Notes: generated by a model from the sequence alone, not told the origin. A stretch of DNA of 64,000 nucleotides from Rhizobium sp. FKY42 (GCF_005222835.1 NZ_STGA01000028.1:1-64000); one strand, 5' to 3'. Numbered from the stretch's first letter, positions 45,504-56,036 are shown. A program made the numbers and translations.

Positions 45504-45869
45504 ATGGATTTTTCCAGTCTTACACCGGCACTCTGGCTCGGGCTTATCGGCACCCCGCTGATGATCGCCATGGGACAGGTGCTCTTCAAGATGACGAGCC
45601 AGACGGCGGGTTCGTTTTCCTTCAGCGGCCTGTTATCACTGGCGCTGAACCCGATCCTTATTGCAGCCCTTATTCTCTACGGGCTCGGTACAGTCATCTG
45701 GATCTATGTGTTGAAGTTCGTGCCGCTGACGATCGCCTATTCGTTCATGGGCCTTACCTTCTGCTTTGTGCCGGTGCTGGCGCAAATCTTCTTTGGCGAA
45801 CCATTGAGCCTGCGCTACGCTGTTGGAGCTTTCCTGATTATTGCGGGATTGCTGACCATCAATGTCTGA
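45504..45869 (+). CDS. Four-helix EamA/SMR-type protein, ArnE-like flippase subunit
   Basis: 121 residues from ATG 45504, the first start that gives a clean membrane protein; four hydrophobic helices and the family motif GQVLFKMT in helix 1. Half-size EamA proteins such as ArnE/ArnF flip undecaprenyl-phosphate-linked sugars across the inner membrane. Position 5 nt after the methyltransferase and overlapping the next small membrane gene by 8 nt supports a role as half of a flippase. Confidence 0.85.
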   Translation: MDFSSLTPALWLGLIGTPLMIAMGQVLFKMTSQTAGSFSFSGLLSLALNPILIAALILYGLGTVIWIYVLKFVPLTIAYSFMGLTFCFVPVLAQIFFGEPLSLRYAVGAFLIIAGLLTINV

Positions 45870-46257
45870 AAGGCGCGAGAGAACAGACTGGCTGGTCATG
45901 GCCGGTATTACGGTGCTTGCCGACCTGTTGCTCTTCATGGTCCTCGATACAAGGATGCAAGGACTGGTCGTCTCGCGACTCATGTCGCTGATCCTTGCTT
46001 ACGGGATTGCACAGGCCATTCGCCTGCTCACCGGTTTCGGCAAGCCACCGCGAGCCTTCGTCGAACGGCCCGGTCTCTGGCCGCTCGTTGTGATCACCGT
46101 CATCGTCAATACGGGGCTATTCGTTGTCTTGAGCGAAAGAGCGCCGATTGTTCAGCCGGTCGTCCATCTCGCCTTGTCTTGGCTCGGCTCTCTTGCGTTT
46201 CTTGCCTTTGGGCTGAAACGGATCCGCCGTTTCCAGCGACCAGACGAGCAGGATTAG
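45862..46257 (+). CDS. Small four-helix membrane protein, GtrA-like
   Basis: 131 residues with four helices and a basic C-terminal end (LKRIRRFQR). Spacing of helices and the position next to a GtrB-like transferase suggest the GtrA family of lipid-linked sugar translocases, but the sequence is divergent, so ArnF-like partner of the preceding protein is an alternative. The first gene start overlaps the upstream stop by 8 nt; its stop overlaps the convergent oxidoreductase stop by 4 nt. Confidence 0.72.
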   Translation: MSERRERTDWLVMAGITVLADLLLFMVLDTRMQGLVVSRLMSLILAYGIAQAIRLLTGFGKPPRAFVERPGLWPLVVITVIVNTGLFVVLSERAPIVQPVVHLALSWLGSLAFLAFGLKRIRRFQRPDEQD

Positions 46258-47240
46258 ACCTTTTCCCAGCCGTCGTGTTCGCTTGCGCGGTAAATGGCAT
46301 CGATGAACCGCTGGTTGGCACGCGAACTTTCCAGCGTAACGACCGCGGCCTGACTGCCGGTTGCGGCGCGCGCGAAGGCCTCTGCCTGACGCTTGTACTG
46401 CCTGCTGTCCTGGAAGCGAAACACTTCGGAGCGTCCGTGACCCTGATCGGTCAGTTCGACCTCTTCGGCCCCGTAGCGATCGGCATTGAACGGCGATTTG
46501 ACCTCGATGAAGCCCTTGGTGCCGTGGAACACCATGATCTGCCGGGCGGCCATCTGGGTGGCGATATAGAATGTCAGATCGAAATCCCCGAAGTCGGCTT
46601 TCACGCTGGAATAGATATCGGTTCCGAACTCCGGATCACGCTCCGTCGTGGCCTGAACCCGCAATGGCTCCTTGCCGGTGGCGAAACGGGTGGCCATGGT
46701 CGGATAGACGCCGATGTCCGGCAAGCCACCGCCGCCCAACTCCGGAATGTTTCGCATGTTGGAGGGATCGCGGTTGAAATAGCTGAACGCACCTTGCACG
46801 TGACGCAGACGCCCGATGGCCTCATTGCGCAGAAGTTCCCGCACCTTGTGCCACACGGGGGCATAGGTAATCATGAAGGCTTCCGAGATCAGCACCTTGT
46901 TGCGATCCCGTGCCTCGATAAGCCTGTCGATTTCATTGGCCTTCAAGGAAATCGGTTTTTCGCACAGCACATGCTTGCCTGCCTCTGCCGCCTTGATCGT
47001 CCATTCCACATGCTGACTTGTGGGCAAAGGAATATAGACGGCATCAATCGCATCGGATGCCAGCATCTCTTCATAGGAACCGAACGCATGCGGCACGGAA
47101 AACCGGTCCGCCATGGCACGGGCGCGGGTTACATCCCGGCTGGCAATCGCGCTGACGACGGCATTCTCCGCATCTTGGATGGAGGGAATGACAGCGTTCT
47201 GACCGATACGCGCGGTGGAAAGGATTCCGAAACGGAACAT
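46254..47240 (-). CDS. Gfo/Idh/MocA family oxidoreductase
   Basis: 328 residues: N-terminal Rossmann site [17 protein letters not shown] near 5-21, [10 protein letters not shown] near 95-104 with the family lysine, and a DUF-type C-terminal sheet domain ([12 protein letters not shown] near 165). Resembles glucose-fructose oxidoreductase-like dehydrogenases of sugars or trans-1,2-dihydrodiols. It converges on the glycosylation cluster and is divergent from an aldo/keto reductase. Substrate unknown. Confidence 0.9.
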   Translation of the reverse strand: MFRFGILSTARIGQNAVIPSIQDAENAVVSAIASRDVTRARAMADRFSVPHAFGSYEEMLASDAIDAVYIPLPTSQHVEWTIKAAEAGKHVLCEKPISLKANEIDRLIEARDRNKVLISEAFMITYAPVWHKVRELLRNEAIGRLRHVQGAFSYFNRDPSNMRNIPELGGGGLPDIGVYPTMATRFATGKEPLRVQATTERDPEFGTDIYSSVKADFGDFDLTFYIATQMAARQIMVFHGTKGFIEVKSPFNADRYGAEEVELTDQGHGRSEVFRFQDSRQYKRQAEAFARAATGSQAAVVTLESSRANQRFIDAIYRASEHDGWEKV

Positions 47241-47432
47241 GGGGATCTCCTCACTATTTTCGGTCTACCTTACGAACGGGATGAGGCGGATGCAATTGGT
47301 GTTCGGACGTCAATCCAATCGATTTATTTCCGTGATGTTCCATAACGCGTTTTGATTGGTACATGACCTTCCATAAGGATAGCGTTGCTCCATATCCCGC
47401 ACCTATCCGTTGAGATTCCAGGAGCAGTTTCC

Positions 47433-48383
47433 ATGCAACACCGCGCCCTTGGCCGCACAGGCTTTTCGATCGCCCCTGTCGTTTTCGGCGGCAATGTCTT
47501 TGGCTGGACCGCCGACGAAAAGACATCCTTCGAGCTGCTTGATCGCTTCTTCGACGCAGGCTTCAACACCATCGATACCGCCGATGTCTATTCGGCCTGG
47601 GTCGACGGTCACAAGGGCGGCGAGAGCGAAGAGGTGATTGGCAGATGGCTGAAGCGCGGAAGTGTAAGCCGTGACAAGGCCATCATCGTCACCAAGGTCG
47701 GCTTCGACAATCGCGGCCAGAAGACAGGTCTTTCCAAGGGTTGGATCGAACAGGCGATCGATGCCTCCTTGAAGCGGCTAGGAACCGACTATGTCGATCT
47801 CTATCTCGCCCACAAGCCGGATTCCGAAGTTCCCGTCGAAGAGAGCCTGGAGGCATTCGCAAAGTTGAAGCAGGCCGGGAAGGTGCGCGCCATCGGGTGC
47901 TCGAACTATGATGCGACGCAATTGCAGGCCTCGCTCGACGCTGCTGCCAGCCAGGGCCTGCCGCGCTACGACGTGCTTCAGCCGGAATACAATCTCTACA
48001 CCCGCGAGAAATTCGAGGGAGAGCTTGCGGGCCTCTGCCAGCGTGAGGAGATCGGCGTCATCAGCTACTATGCGCTGGCTGCAGGATTTCTGACCGGCAA
48101 ATATCGCGAAATGAAAGACACCGAGGGTGTCGCGCGCTCCTATCGCGTCGCCGATTACCTCAACGACAAGGGGATGCGCATCCTTGCGGCGCTGGACGAG
48201 ATCTCGGTCGAAACCAATGCGTCTCCGGCCAGCGTCGCAATCGCCTGGGTGGCTGCGCGGCCCGGAATCACCGCACCGATTGCCTCCGCAACATCCTTGC
48301 GTCAGCTGGAATCGATTGTGGCCGCGGGCGCGCTTCAATTGTCTGCCGACCAGATGACACGCTTGAACGAGGCAGGTCTGTGA
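47433..48383 (+). CDS. Aldo/keto reductase
   Basis: 316 residues from the ATG at 47433, which is preceded by CCAGGAG; an in-frame start at 47385 is less likely. TIM barrel with the catalytic set D (DTADVYSAW near 47-55), K (IVTKVGF near 81), and the LYLAHKPD segment with His near 124; IGCSNYDA is also conserved. NADPH-dependent reduction of a carbonyl or sugar. Overlaps the acetyltransferase start by 1 nt. Confidence 0.92.
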   Translation: MQHRALGRTGFSIAPVVFGGNVFGWTADEKTSFELLDRFFDAGFNTIDTADVYSAWVDGHKGGESEEVIGRWLKRGSVSRDKAIIVTKVGFDNRGQKTGLSKGWIEQAIDASLKRLGTDYVDLYLAHKPDSEVPVEESLEAFAKLKQAGKVRAIGCSNYDATQLQASLDAAASQGLPRYDVLQPEYNLYTREKFEGELAGLCQREEIGVISYYALAAGFLTGKYREMKDTEGVARSYRVADYLNDKGMRILAALDEISVETNASPASVAIAWVAARPGITAPIASATSLRQLESIVAAGALQLSADQMTRLNEAGL

Positions 48384-48829
48384 TGGGCATCGCTATCCGC
48401 AATGCAACTGCTGGCGATGAGACGCGCTTTCGCGAACTCTGGGCCAGCTATCTGGATTTTTATCAGGTCACTGTGTCGGACGAGATTACGGCTTCGACCT
48501 TTTCAAAGGCACTAAGCCCCGATAGCAGCATCTTCATGCGCGTTGCAGAGGTTAATGGGCGCGTCGAGGGCTTCGCGCTCTGCCTAACGCATGAAGGCAC
48601 ATGGATTCTCGGCAAGGATCTCTATCTCGAAGATTTGTTCGTCGATGCCAGCCAGCGCGGCAAGGGCGTGGGCCGCGCCTTGTTGCAGGATCTTGTCGAT
48701 CTATCGAAGGTCAATGGCTGGTCTCGGCTTTACTGGCACACAGCCGAGACGAACGCCACGGCACGGAAACTTTATGACAGCTTCGTCCAGTCAGACGGGC
48801 ATCTCAGATATCGCATCGCGATCGGCTAG
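48383..48829 (+). CDS. GNAT-family N-acetyltransferase
   Basis: 148 residues. Begins IAIRNATAGDETRFRELW; the acetyl-CoA site is DASQRGKGVGRALLQDLVDLS near 92-110, followed by WHTAETNATARKLYDSF, the classical motif B. Start taken at ATG 48383, overlapping the reductase stop TGA by one base; a GTG three bases upstream is possible. Acceptor not known. Confidence 0.92.
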   Translation: MGIAIRNATAGDETRFRELWASYLDFYQVTVSDEITASTFSKALSPDSSIFMRVAEVNGRVEGFALCLTHEGTWILGKDLYLEDLFVDASQRGKGVGRALLQDLVDLSKVNGWSRLYWHTAETNATARKLYDSFVQSDGHLRYRIAIG

Positions 48830-48861
48830 ATCGGTTTGTTTTAAACCGGAAGGGTTAGACC

Positions 48862-49857
48862 ATGCAGAAGAGAAAACTTGGTTTCCTGGAAACCTCCGCT
48901 CTCGGGCTGGGCTGCATGGGCATGACCCATGCCTACACACCCGTCATCGACGAGCAGGCTTCCCTGAACACGCTGGCACGCGCCGTGGAACTCGGCGTGA
49001 CGCTATTCGACACGGCGGAAGTCTACGGACCGTTTACCAATGAGGAACTGGTGGGCAAGGGCATCAAGCCTTACCGGGGCAAGGTACTGATCGCGACCAA
49101 ATTCGGCTTTACCATCGGCGATCAGGCAAAGGCCGCGCGTCCCTCGGGCGTTGACAGCCGTCCGGACCATGTACGGGCTGTGGCGGAAGCTTCCCTCAAG
49201 CGGCTCGGTGTCGAGGTGATCGACCTGCTTTATCAGCACCGCGTCGATCCGGATGTCCCGATCGAGGAAACGGTAGGCGCCATGGCGGAACTCGTGAAGG
49301 AAGGCAAGGTGCGGGCACTCGGACTTTCCGAGGCAAGCGCCGCAACGCTCAAGCGTGCACACGCTGTTCATCCCATCGCCGCCATCCAGAGCGAGTATTC
49401 ACTGTGGACCCGTGACCCGGAGGAAAACGGTGTTCTGGATACCTGCCGGGAGCTCGGTATCGGCTTCGTTCCGTTCTCGCCACTTGGTCGAGGGGCGTTG
49501 ACCGGCGCGCTCAAGAACCTAGATGGCTTGGCTGAAAACGATTTCCGTCGCGGCCTTCCCCGTTTCCAAGGCGAGAATTTCGATGCCAATCTTGCGCTGG
49601 TTCACCTGCTTGAAGAGATGGCGGCGAAGAAAGGTGTCTCCGCAGGTCAACTGGCTTTGGCATGGGTGCTGGCGCAGGGCGATTTCATCGTCCCGATTCC
49701 CGGCACGACGAAGATTGCAAATCTGGAGAAGAATGTCGCCGCAGCAGATATCCAGCTGTCTGCTTCAGAACTGAAGGAGTTGGGTGACCTGCTCTCCCCC
49801 TCCAAGGTCAAGGGCGAGCGCTATCCGGAAAGCATGGCCAAGATGGCCAACAAGTAA
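48862..49857 (+). CDS. Aldo/keto reductase
   Basis: 331 residues, closest in layout to the YakC/AKR13 group: [12 protein letters not shown] near 12-23, [16 protein letters not shown] with catalytic Asp/Tyr near 50-56, IATKFGF with Lys near 79, [19 protein letters not shown] with His near 121. Not closely similar to the reductase two genes upstream, so not a recent duplicate. Same strand, 32 bp after the acetyltransferase. Confidence 0.92.
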   Translation: MQKRKLGFLETSALGLGCMGMTHAYTPVIDEQASLNTLARAVELGVTLFDTAEVYGPFTNEELVGKGIKPYRGKVLIATKFGFTIGDQAKAARPSGVDSRPDHVRAVAEASLKRLGVEVIDLLYQHRVDPDVPIEETVGAMAELVKEGKVRALGLSEASAATLKRAHAVHPIAAIQSEYSLWTRDPEENGVLDTCRELGIGFVPFSPLGRGALTGALKNLDGLAENDFRRGLPRFQGENFDANLALVHLLEEMAAKKGVSAGQLALAWVLAQGDFIVPIPGTTKIANLEKNVAAADIQLSASELKELGDLLSPSKVKGERYPESMAKMANK

Positions 49858-49872
49858 CACAACCGCTGGATC

Positions 49873-49905
49873 GTACTCCGGAAGGGTATAAATCCTCTGG
49901 AGTAC
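49873..49905 (+). other. Hairpin after the aldo/keto reductase gene
   Basis: GTACTCC at 49873-49879 pairs with GGAGTAC at 49899-49905 and the stem extends inwards by three more pairs with one wobble. No T-run follows. It may end the reductase transcript; the following AT-rich 140 bp is the likely promoter region of the chemoreceptor gene. Confidence 0.35.
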
Positions 49906-50051
49906 TCACCTTCGTTCAGGCGATGGGCGAGACACCAAAATGTTGAAATTCATCGATGATTTCTGACAGTCGCGTCTCGACTTTATTATATTAGTGATAT
50001 CTTTCTCTTTATTTTCTGATAGTTAGTTTCCTTTCAGCCTATGAGGCTTTT

Positions 50052-51344
50052 ATGTCCATTTTCGATCTTGGCGGCGATGCGCGGTCCATCCTCGCAGCGC
50101 TCAACCGCTCGCAGGCGATCATTGAGTTCGACCTTAGCGGTTGGATCCTGCACGCAAACGAGAACTTCCTCAAAGCCATGGGATATCAGCTGTCGGACAT
50201 CGTTGGGCAGCATCATCGAATGTTCGTGCTGCCCGCCGAGACTGGATCCCGCGAATACAAACAGTTCTGGTCCGGCCTCGCAGAGGGTCGTTTCGACCAG
50301 CGTCAATACAAGCGCGTTGCGAAAGGTGGCCGGGAGATCTGGATTGAAGCCTCCTATAACCCGGCCTATCGTGGCGGGAAGCCGTTCAAGGTCGTGAAGT
50401 TCGCGACGGATATCACGGCACATCAGCAGACCCTTTCCGGCGTGCTCAATCAGACCGAATTCCTGATGGAGAATGGCGAGGCTATGAGCAAGTCAGCCGA
50501 CGAACTGTCTGCCCGCACGCGGCAGCAGGTTGCGGCTCTGGAAACCACGGCCACCGCACTTGCCCAGGCCACGTCGAATGTTCGCTCCGCCACCGAGCGC
50601 ACGCGCGAGACGCGAAAGCTTGCAAGCGATGCCCGCTTGGCTGCAGCGTCATCCGTCGAGGTCGTTCGCAACACGGTGAGCGCCATGGAGCGGATCGAAG
50701 CAGCTTCGAACGAGATCGGCAAGATCATCGGGGTCATTGACGAGATCGCCTTCCAGACAAACCTGCTCGCTCTCAACGCCGGGGTAGAGGCTGCACGCGC
50801 CGGTGATGCCGGCAAGGGACTTGCCGTCGTGGCGCAAGAAGTGCGGGAGCTTGCACAACGTTCCGCAAGCGCTGCAAAGGAAATCAAAACGCTGGTCAAC
50901 ACGTCAGCGGATGAAGTGAAAGATGGCGTCCGGCTGGTTGGCGAGACAGGCAAGGCTCTGCAGGAGATCGAAAGCTTCGTGGAAGCAATCGATCGCAATG
51001 TCGATGGCGTTGCCACCTCCTCTGCCGAGGAAGCGCTTGCGCTGGATGAAATCAACCACTCGGTCATGGATGTCGATCGCATGGCGAAGGCGAATGGCGC
51101 AGGCGAATGCCGAGATGGTGGCGCATTCCACGCAGATCAGCCAATCGCTGTCGGACGGCACTGCCGTCCTGACCGAACTGGTTTCGCGGTTCAAGATGAA
51201 CAGGCGCGGCACTCAACGCGAAAACAAGCGCGAGATATGGACGCCGGAAGAACGCGCCCACCGGATTGGTCACCTGCGCCAGGCCTCCTGACAGAAAGGC
51301 CAGGCGACCAGTATCGCCCAGCCCCTTCCCTTGGGAGGAAATGA
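50052..51344 (+). CDS. PAS-domain chemoreceptor, frameshifted near the C-terminus
   Basis: Cytoplasmic receptor with an N-terminal PAS domain (residues about 15-125, [35 protein letters not shown]) and a methyl-accepting signalling domain whose tip, [20 protein letters not shown], is near 232-251. After residue 343 the frame is lost: a 13-bp tandem duplication at 51081-51106 shifts it, so the protein ends with an unrelated 87-residue tail. Removing one copy restores a 408-residue protein ending at 51291 with the expected [16 protein letters not shown] helix. The tip is intact, so partial function is possible. Confidence 0.88.
   Translation: MSIFDLGGDARSILAALNRSQAIIEFDLSGWILHANENFLKAMGYQLSDIVGQHHRMFVLPAETGSREYKQFWSGLAEGRFDQRQYKRVAKGGREIWIEASYNPAYRGGKPFKVVKFATDITAHQQTLSGVLNQTEFLMENGEAMSKSADELSARTRQQVAALETTATALAQATSNVRSATERTRETRKLASDARLAAASSVEVVRNTVSAMERIEAASNEIGKIIGVIDEIAFQTNLLALNAGVEAARAGDAGKGLAVVAQEVRELAQRSASAAKEIKTLVNTSADEVKDGVRLVGETGKALQEIESFVEAIDRNVDGVATSSAEEALALDEINHSVMDVDRMAKANGAGECRDGGAFHADQPIAVGRHCRPDRTGFAVQDEQARHSTRKQARDMDAGRTRPPDWSPAPGLLTERPGDQYRPAPSLGRK
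51081..51106 (+). repeat. 13-bp tandem duplication causing the chemoreceptor frameshift
   Basis: ATGGCGAAGGCGA (51081-51093) is followed directly by ATGGCGCAGGCGA (51094-51106), 12 of 13 bases identical. Reading through the second copy in the frame set by the preceding codons gives the family-typical C-terminal helix; the present frame does not. Confidence 0.85.
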
Positions 51345-51350
51345 GGTTGA

Positions 51351-51548
51351 TCAGGCGCGCACGCGACCGCCGAGGAAACCTGCAAGGGCACCAGAAACGA
51401 GATAAAGCAACAGGATCGTCGTTGCAGCCCAAACCGTCAGACCGTACAACCCACCGCTACGGGGAATTCGATGTGACAGCCGACCGGCAACATAGGCACC
51501 CAGGACCAACTTCTGACCGTGACTGTCACGGCGCTCAGGAACGGCGAA
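51351..51548 (-). pseudogene. Remnant of a small membrane protein gene
   Basis: A 65-codon open stretch between in-frame stops encodes GAYVAGRLSHRIPRSGG, LYGLTVWAATTILLLYLV and SGALAGFLGGRVRA, a glycine-rich plus hydrophobic-helix pattern seen in rhizobial membrane proteins of unknown function. There is no ATG or GTG start, and the natural N-terminal helices are missing, so I read it as a decayed 3' fragment. It lies between the frameshifted receptor and the EamA gene, a spot that seems to have suffered several lesions. Confidence 0.5.
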
Positions 51549-51585
51549 TTAGACTATTGGTTCCCGCTACATAAGGCGAAATATT

Positions 51586-52491
51586 CTACGCTATTCTTTC
51601 CTTCTCCCGCGTGCGAAGGGTAAGCGGAAACCGTGCAAACATCACGGCGTTGCCAGCAAGCGTCAGCGTAAGCCCCAGAATACCAGCCGGAGTCCAGTGA
51701 TAATCCTCATAAAAGCTCGACAAAGTGAGCGCGACGACCGGAAAGAGAACCGTTGCATAGGCAGCTTTCTGTGAGCCGATCCGCGAAACCAGCATGAGAT
51801 AGGTCGTGAAACCTACGACGGAGCCAATCGCCGAGAGATAGATCAGTGCAGCGATGTAGGTTCTATCCGGCGGCGCAACGACAGGTGTTTGCGTCACTGC
51901 AATCAGGAATAGCAAGGCCAGAGAGCCGTAGGTCATCCCCCAGGCATTGGCGGTTACGGGCGAGAGACCGGCGGCACTATTGCGGCGGGAGGCCATGTTG
52001 CCGAAGGAAAAGAAGAGCGTTCCGAGCGCCGAGAGCGCTATGCCCTTCCAGCTGTCGGGCTTGACCGCCAGAAACACATCCGGTCCAAAAAGCAGGCAAA
52101 GACCTGCCACACCAAGGGCCGCGGCAAGAAGCGTACGTGATTTGATGGGATCGCCAAAAAAGATCCTGGCATTCACGGCATTGTAGACGGTCGCCAGAGA
52201 GAAGACGACGGAGATAAGCCCTGAAGGCACATAGGCCGCCGCATGATAGAAGCAGAGAAAGTTGCAGCAGAAGAGTGATAGCGCCTGAACGACGACAAAG
52301 GGCTGCTGCTTAAGCGTCGGCACCTTCAGGCGGCCAGATATCAAGAGTGCCCCAACAAGAATGAGGGCAGCAAGGCCAAAGCGATAGAAGACGGAAACCA
52401 GCACCGGCACAGGCCCGATCTGCAGCGCAATGGCTATCCATGTCGTTCCCCAGATGAGCACGGTGGAGGAGAAAAGCAGCAGATTGGTCAT
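51586..52491 (-). CDS. EamA-family (DMT) transporter
   Basis: 301 residues with ten predicted helices; starts FSSTVLIWGTTWIAIALQIG, the usual first EamA repeat, and the second repeat begins at LGTLFFSFGNMASRRN near residue 157. Divergent from an AraC-family regulator across a 170-bp gap, which presumably controls it. Not a close copy of the exporter at 38.7 kb. Confidence 0.9.
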   Translation of the reverse strand: MTNLLLFSSTVLIWGTTWIAIALQIGPVPVLVSVFYRFGLAALILVGALLISGRLKVPTLKQQPFVVVQALSLFCCNFLCFYHAAAYVPSGLISVVFSLATVYNAVNARIFFGDPIKSRTLLAAALGVAGLCLLFGPDVFLAVKPDSWKGIALSALGTLFFSFGNMASRRNSAAGLSPVTANAWGMTYGSLALLFLIAVTQTPVVAPPDRTYIAALIYLSAIGSVVGFTTYLMLVSRIGSQKAAYATVLFPVVALTLSSFYEDYHWTPAGILGLTLTLAGNAVMFARFPLTLRTREKERIA

Positions 52492-52661
52492 GATGGCACC
52501 TGAATGTCATTTCGAACACAGGCTCTATCCCGACAGAACGGCCAAGCGCTTGCACGATCTTGCGGCAATCCTGTCTTCGACGCGCTGTTGCGATATATTT
52601 GCAGTGGTCATGATGACTGTGGCAGCTGTAGGATACGCTCCGGCTATCCCCGAGTTTCATC

Positions 52662-53555
52662 ATGCTGCACACCGCATCCATCTTTGGCTCCTTATCCGCG
52701 TCCTCCCGCGCCAGAAGGCTGGGTGCGCTTGATATGGGCGCGAACAGGGCGGCCGCTCTTTGGCAGAACAGCCATGACCGCATGCACTATGAGCGCCCAG
52801 ACGGCCATACGTTCAGCTTTTATCTGCATGGTGGTGATGGAACACGACGCGTCGATGGCGCGCCGCTGTGCGGAAGGCCCGGCGCACTATGTATCATGCC
52901 GCAGGGCGCTTCATCGGAGTGGGAGATCACCGAACGCTTCGAGTTCGTCCATCTGTATATCGCCGATGATGAATTGTGCCGCCTGTTCTCGGAAACCTTC
53001 GATCGCGATGCACGTCTTATGATCCTGCCAGAAGCAACCTTCGACGAGGCCCCTGCGGTCGCCTTCGCCCTCAGCAAGCTCGCAACGGCTCTTCAATCCA
53101 ATCACCATGTAATGGCCGAGGAGGCTTCCGTCTCTATGGCCTATCAAATCTTCGCCGACCCCCGCTATGGCGGCCAGAAACAGTTTACGCTCCGAGGTGG
53201 GCTCGCACCGCAGGTTCGCCGACGTCTGTTCGACTATATCGAAGCAGAACTCCACCGACAGATATCACTGCGGGAATTAGCATGTACTGCCAATCTCAGT
53301 GAATTCCATCTTCAGCGCATGTTCAAGCAAAGCTGTGGGGTGAGCCCGCATAGCTTCATTCTCAATCGCAGGATTGAAAAGGCCCGTCGGATGTTGGCCA
53401 GTGCGGAACCGATTGCGGAGATTGCCGCCGCCTGTGGTTTCAGCCATCAGAGCCATCTGACGCGCGCCTTCAAGACCATGACAGGCATTACGCCCTTTGC
53501 CTATCGCCTGTTGAGCAACGGCAATTCGGCAAATACACCCTGGATCGGGAACTGA
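52662..53555 (+). CDS. AraC-family transcriptional regulator
   Basis: 297 residues. The C-terminal double helix-turn-helix is clear: ISLRELACTANLSEFHLQRMFK near 206-227 and IAEIAAACGFSHQSHLTRAFK near 254-274, ending TPFAYR. The N-terminal half is a cupin-like sensor with PQGASSEWEI. The first 24 residues may not be coding (ATG at 52734 is an alternative). Divergent from the EamA exporter; convergent with pheT. Confidence 0.92.
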   Translation: MLHTASIFGSLSASSRARRLGALDMGANRAAALWQNSHDRMHYERPDGHTFSFYLHGGDGTRRVDGAPLCGRPGALCIMPQGASSEWEITERFEFVHLYIADDELCRLFSETFDRDARLMILPEATFDEAPAVAFALSKLATALQSNHHVMAEEASVSMAYQIFADPRYGGQKQFTLRGGLAPQVRRRLFDYIEAELHRQISLRELACTANLSEFHLQRMFKQSCGVSPHSFILNRRIEKARRMLASAEPIAEIAAACGFSHQSHLTRAFKTMTGITPFAYRLLSNGNSANTPWIGN

Positions 53556-53571
53556 TACGTGCCGTCTCCGA

Positions 53572-53593
53572 CTGGCAGCTCATGGACTGCCAG
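53572..53593. other. Hairpin between convergent araC-type gene and pheT
   Basis: Perfect 7-bp arms CTGGCAG (53572-53578) and CTGCCAG (53587-53593), 8-nt loop, in the 54-bp gap between two converging genes. No T-run; possibly a weak bidirectional terminator. Confidence 0.4.
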
Positions 53594-53609
53594 CCGGATT
53601 GATCCGTGA

Positions 53610-56036
53610 TCAGGCGCGAAGCACGCCGCCGGTCGTCTTCTCGACATTGCCGACAATCTTCTTCGTCAGCGCGTCGAAATCCTCGTCCGTCAGCGTCTTG
53701 TCGGTCGGCTGGATCAGCACTTCGATGGCGATCGACTTCTTACCTTCGCCTAGGGATGCGCCCTCGAAGACATCGAATACGTTGACGCCCGTGATCAGCT
53801 TGCGGTCAGCACTCGTGGCCGCCTTGATGATGGAGCCGGCATCGACAGCCTTTTCCACCACGAAGGCGAAGTCTCGCTTCACCATTTGGAACGGAGAAAG
53901 CTCCAACGCCGGCTTGGTGCGCGTGGCCTTCTTCTTAGGCTCCGGCATGGCATCGAGATAAACCTCGAAGCCTGCCAGTGCGCCGGACACGTCCAGCGCC
54001 GACAGCGTGTTCGGATGGAACTCACCGAAATGGCCGAGCACCACCTTGGGGCCCATCTTGATCGTGCCGGAACGGCCCGGATGGTACCAGGAAGGGCCGC
54101 CCTGCTCCACCTGCACATTGGCCATGGGCATGCCGCAAGCTTCGAGAACAGCCAGGGCATCTGCCTTGGCATCGAACACATCGACGGGCTTTCCGCCACC
54201 CTTGGCAGCGTTGGACCACAAACGGCCTGAACCGGAAAGCGAGGCCGTGCCGCGTCGAATGCCACCGGCTACGCGACGCTGCTTTTCGGGCGTATCACCT
54301 TCATAAGTTCCGGAGACTTCGAAGATCGCCACGTCACCATAGCCCTTGTCGGCATTGCGCTGGACGGCAGTCAGCAAACCGGGCAGAAGCGAAGGCCGCA
54401 TGTCGGACATGTCGGCAGCAATCGGGTTGACCAGCTTCAATGCCGGGCTTCCGCCGCCGAACAGCTTGGCATGATCTTCCGGGATAAAGGACCAGGTGAC
54501 GGCTTCCAGCATGCCGCGCGAGGCAAGCGCCCGCTTGGCAACGCGCGTACGGATTTGCAGCGTGGTCAGGATACGGCCATTGACCGTATCCTTGGCAGCA
54601 AGCGGTTCCGGCTTGATGTTATCGACGCCGTGAACACGCATGATTTCTTCGACAAGATCCGCCTTGCCCTCGACATCGGGACGCCAGGAGGGAACAGCGA
54701 CCTGCACCTGCTGATCGTCACCGGAAAGGATCTCGAAGCCGAGACCTGTCAGGATCTGGCGGCTTTCCTCAATCGAAACGGTCAGGCCCGTCAGACGCTT
54801 GACCTCCGAGAAGGGGAAATCGACGATTCTGCGGTCATGGCCCTTGTAACCGGCAACACGGGCCTTGGCTGCCGTGCCACCGCACAGTTCCAACACCAGT
54901 TCCGTCGTACGCTCAAGACCCGGCATCATGTATTCCGGGTCGACGCCGCGCTCGAAGCGGTAGCGCGCATCGGTAATGATGCCGAGCGAGCGGCCAGACT
55001 TGGCAATGTTGATGGGATCCCAGAGCGCGGATTCAATCAGCACGTCCACCGTGTTCTCGTCACAGCCGGAATGCTCGCCACCCATGATGCCGCCGATGGA
55101 TTCGACGCCATTATCATCGGAAATGATGACATTGTTCGGCGACAGCTTGTAGGTGCGGGTGTCGAGAGCGAGGATTTCTTCGCCCTCTGTCGCACGGCGA
55201 ACAGTGAGATTTCCCTTCACCTTTGCCGCATCAAACACGTGCATGGGGCGACCCTGATCGAAGGTCATGTAGTTGGTGATGTCCACCAGCGCGTTGATCG
55301 GGCGAAGGCCGATGGCCTTCAAACGCTGCTGCATCCAGGCAGGGCTCGGGCCATTCTTCACGCCGCGAACAAGGCGCAGCGCAAAACCGGGGCAAAGGCT
55401 CTCGTCATCGAGATCGATGGAGACTTCGACCGGAGTTTCACCATCCACCTTGAAGGACGGCGTCTTCGGCTGCTTCAGCGTACCGAGACCGGAAGCCGCC
55501 AGATCGCGCGCAATACCGAAGATGCTTGTGCAATCGGGGCGGTTTGGCGTGAGGTTGATCTCGATGACCGGATCATCAAGTCCTGCGAAGGATGCAAAGG
55601 TCTGGCCGACCGGCGCATCCTCTGGCAAGTCAATGATGCCGTCGTGATTATCGGAGATGTTGAGCTCCTTCTCGGAGCACATCATGCCGTGGCTTTCGAC
55701 GCCGCGGATATTGCCGACTGCAAGCGTCACATCAATGCCCGGAACATAGGTTCCCGGACGCGCCAGGGCGCCGACGAGGCCAGCGCGGGCATTCGGCGCA
55801 CCGCAAACCACCTGCACCGGCTTTCCATCTCCCGTATCGACCATCAGCACCTTCAGCCGGTCGGCAGACGGGTGCTTTTCGGCGGACACGACCTTGGCAA
55901 TGACAAACGGCTTGTAGGCTGCGCGATCATCAACATCCTCGACTTCGAGGCCGATCGCCGTCAACCGCTCGCAAACCTGCTCCAGCGTCGCCTCGGTTTC
56001 CAGATGTTCCTTCAGCCAGGAGAGCGTGAATTTCAT
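53610..56036 (-). CDS. pheT: Phenylalanyl-tRNA synthetase beta subunit PheT
   Basis: 808 residues, the standard bacterial length. Domains in order: EMAP-like tRNA-binding domain (about 40-150, with [11 protein letters not shown]), B3/B4 editing domain (about 210-390, [15 protein letters not shown]), B5 domain, catalytic-like core, and the C-terminal anticodon-binding ferredoxin-like domain (about 715-808). Forms the alpha2-beta2 synthetase with PheS, encoded 21 bp upstream. Confidence 0.98.
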   Translation of the reverse strand: MKFTLSWLKEHLETEATLEQVCERLTAIGLEVEDVDDRAAYKPFVIAKVVSAEKHPSADRLKVLMVDTGDGKPVQVVCGAPNARAGLVGALARPGTYVPGIDVTLAVGNIRGVESHGMMCSEKELNISDNHDGIIDLPEDAPVGQTFASFAGLDDPVIEINLTPNRPDCTSIFGIARDLAASGLGTLKQPKTPSFKVDGETPVEVSIDLDDESLCPGFALRLVRGVKNGPSPAWMQQRLKAIGLRPINALVDITNYMTFDQGRPMHVFDAAKVKGNLTVRRATEGEEILALDTRTYKLSPNNVIISDDNGVESIGGIMGGEHSGCDENTVDVLIESALWDPINIAKSGRSLGIITDARYRFERGVDPEYMMPGLERTTELVLELCGGTAAKARVAGYKGHDRRIVDFPFSEVKRLTGLTVSIEESRQILTGLGFEILSGDDQQVQVAVPSWRPDVEGKADLVEEIMRVHGVDNIKPEPLAAKDTVNGRILTTLQIRTRVAKRALASRGMLEAVTWSFIPEDHAKLFGGGSPALKLVNPIAADMSDMRPSLLPGLLTAVQRNADKGYGDVAIFEVSGTYEGDTPEKQRRVAGGIRRGTASLSGSGRLWSNAAKGGGKPVDVFDAKADALAVLEACGMPMANVQVEQGGPSWYHPGRSGTIKMGPKVVLGHFGEFHPNTLSALDVSGALAGFEVYLDAMPEPKKKATRTKPALELSPFQMVKRDFAFVVEKAVDAGSIIKAATSADRKLITGVNVFDVFEGASLGEGKKSIAIEVLIQPTDKTLTDEDFDALTKKIVGNVEKTTGGVLRA

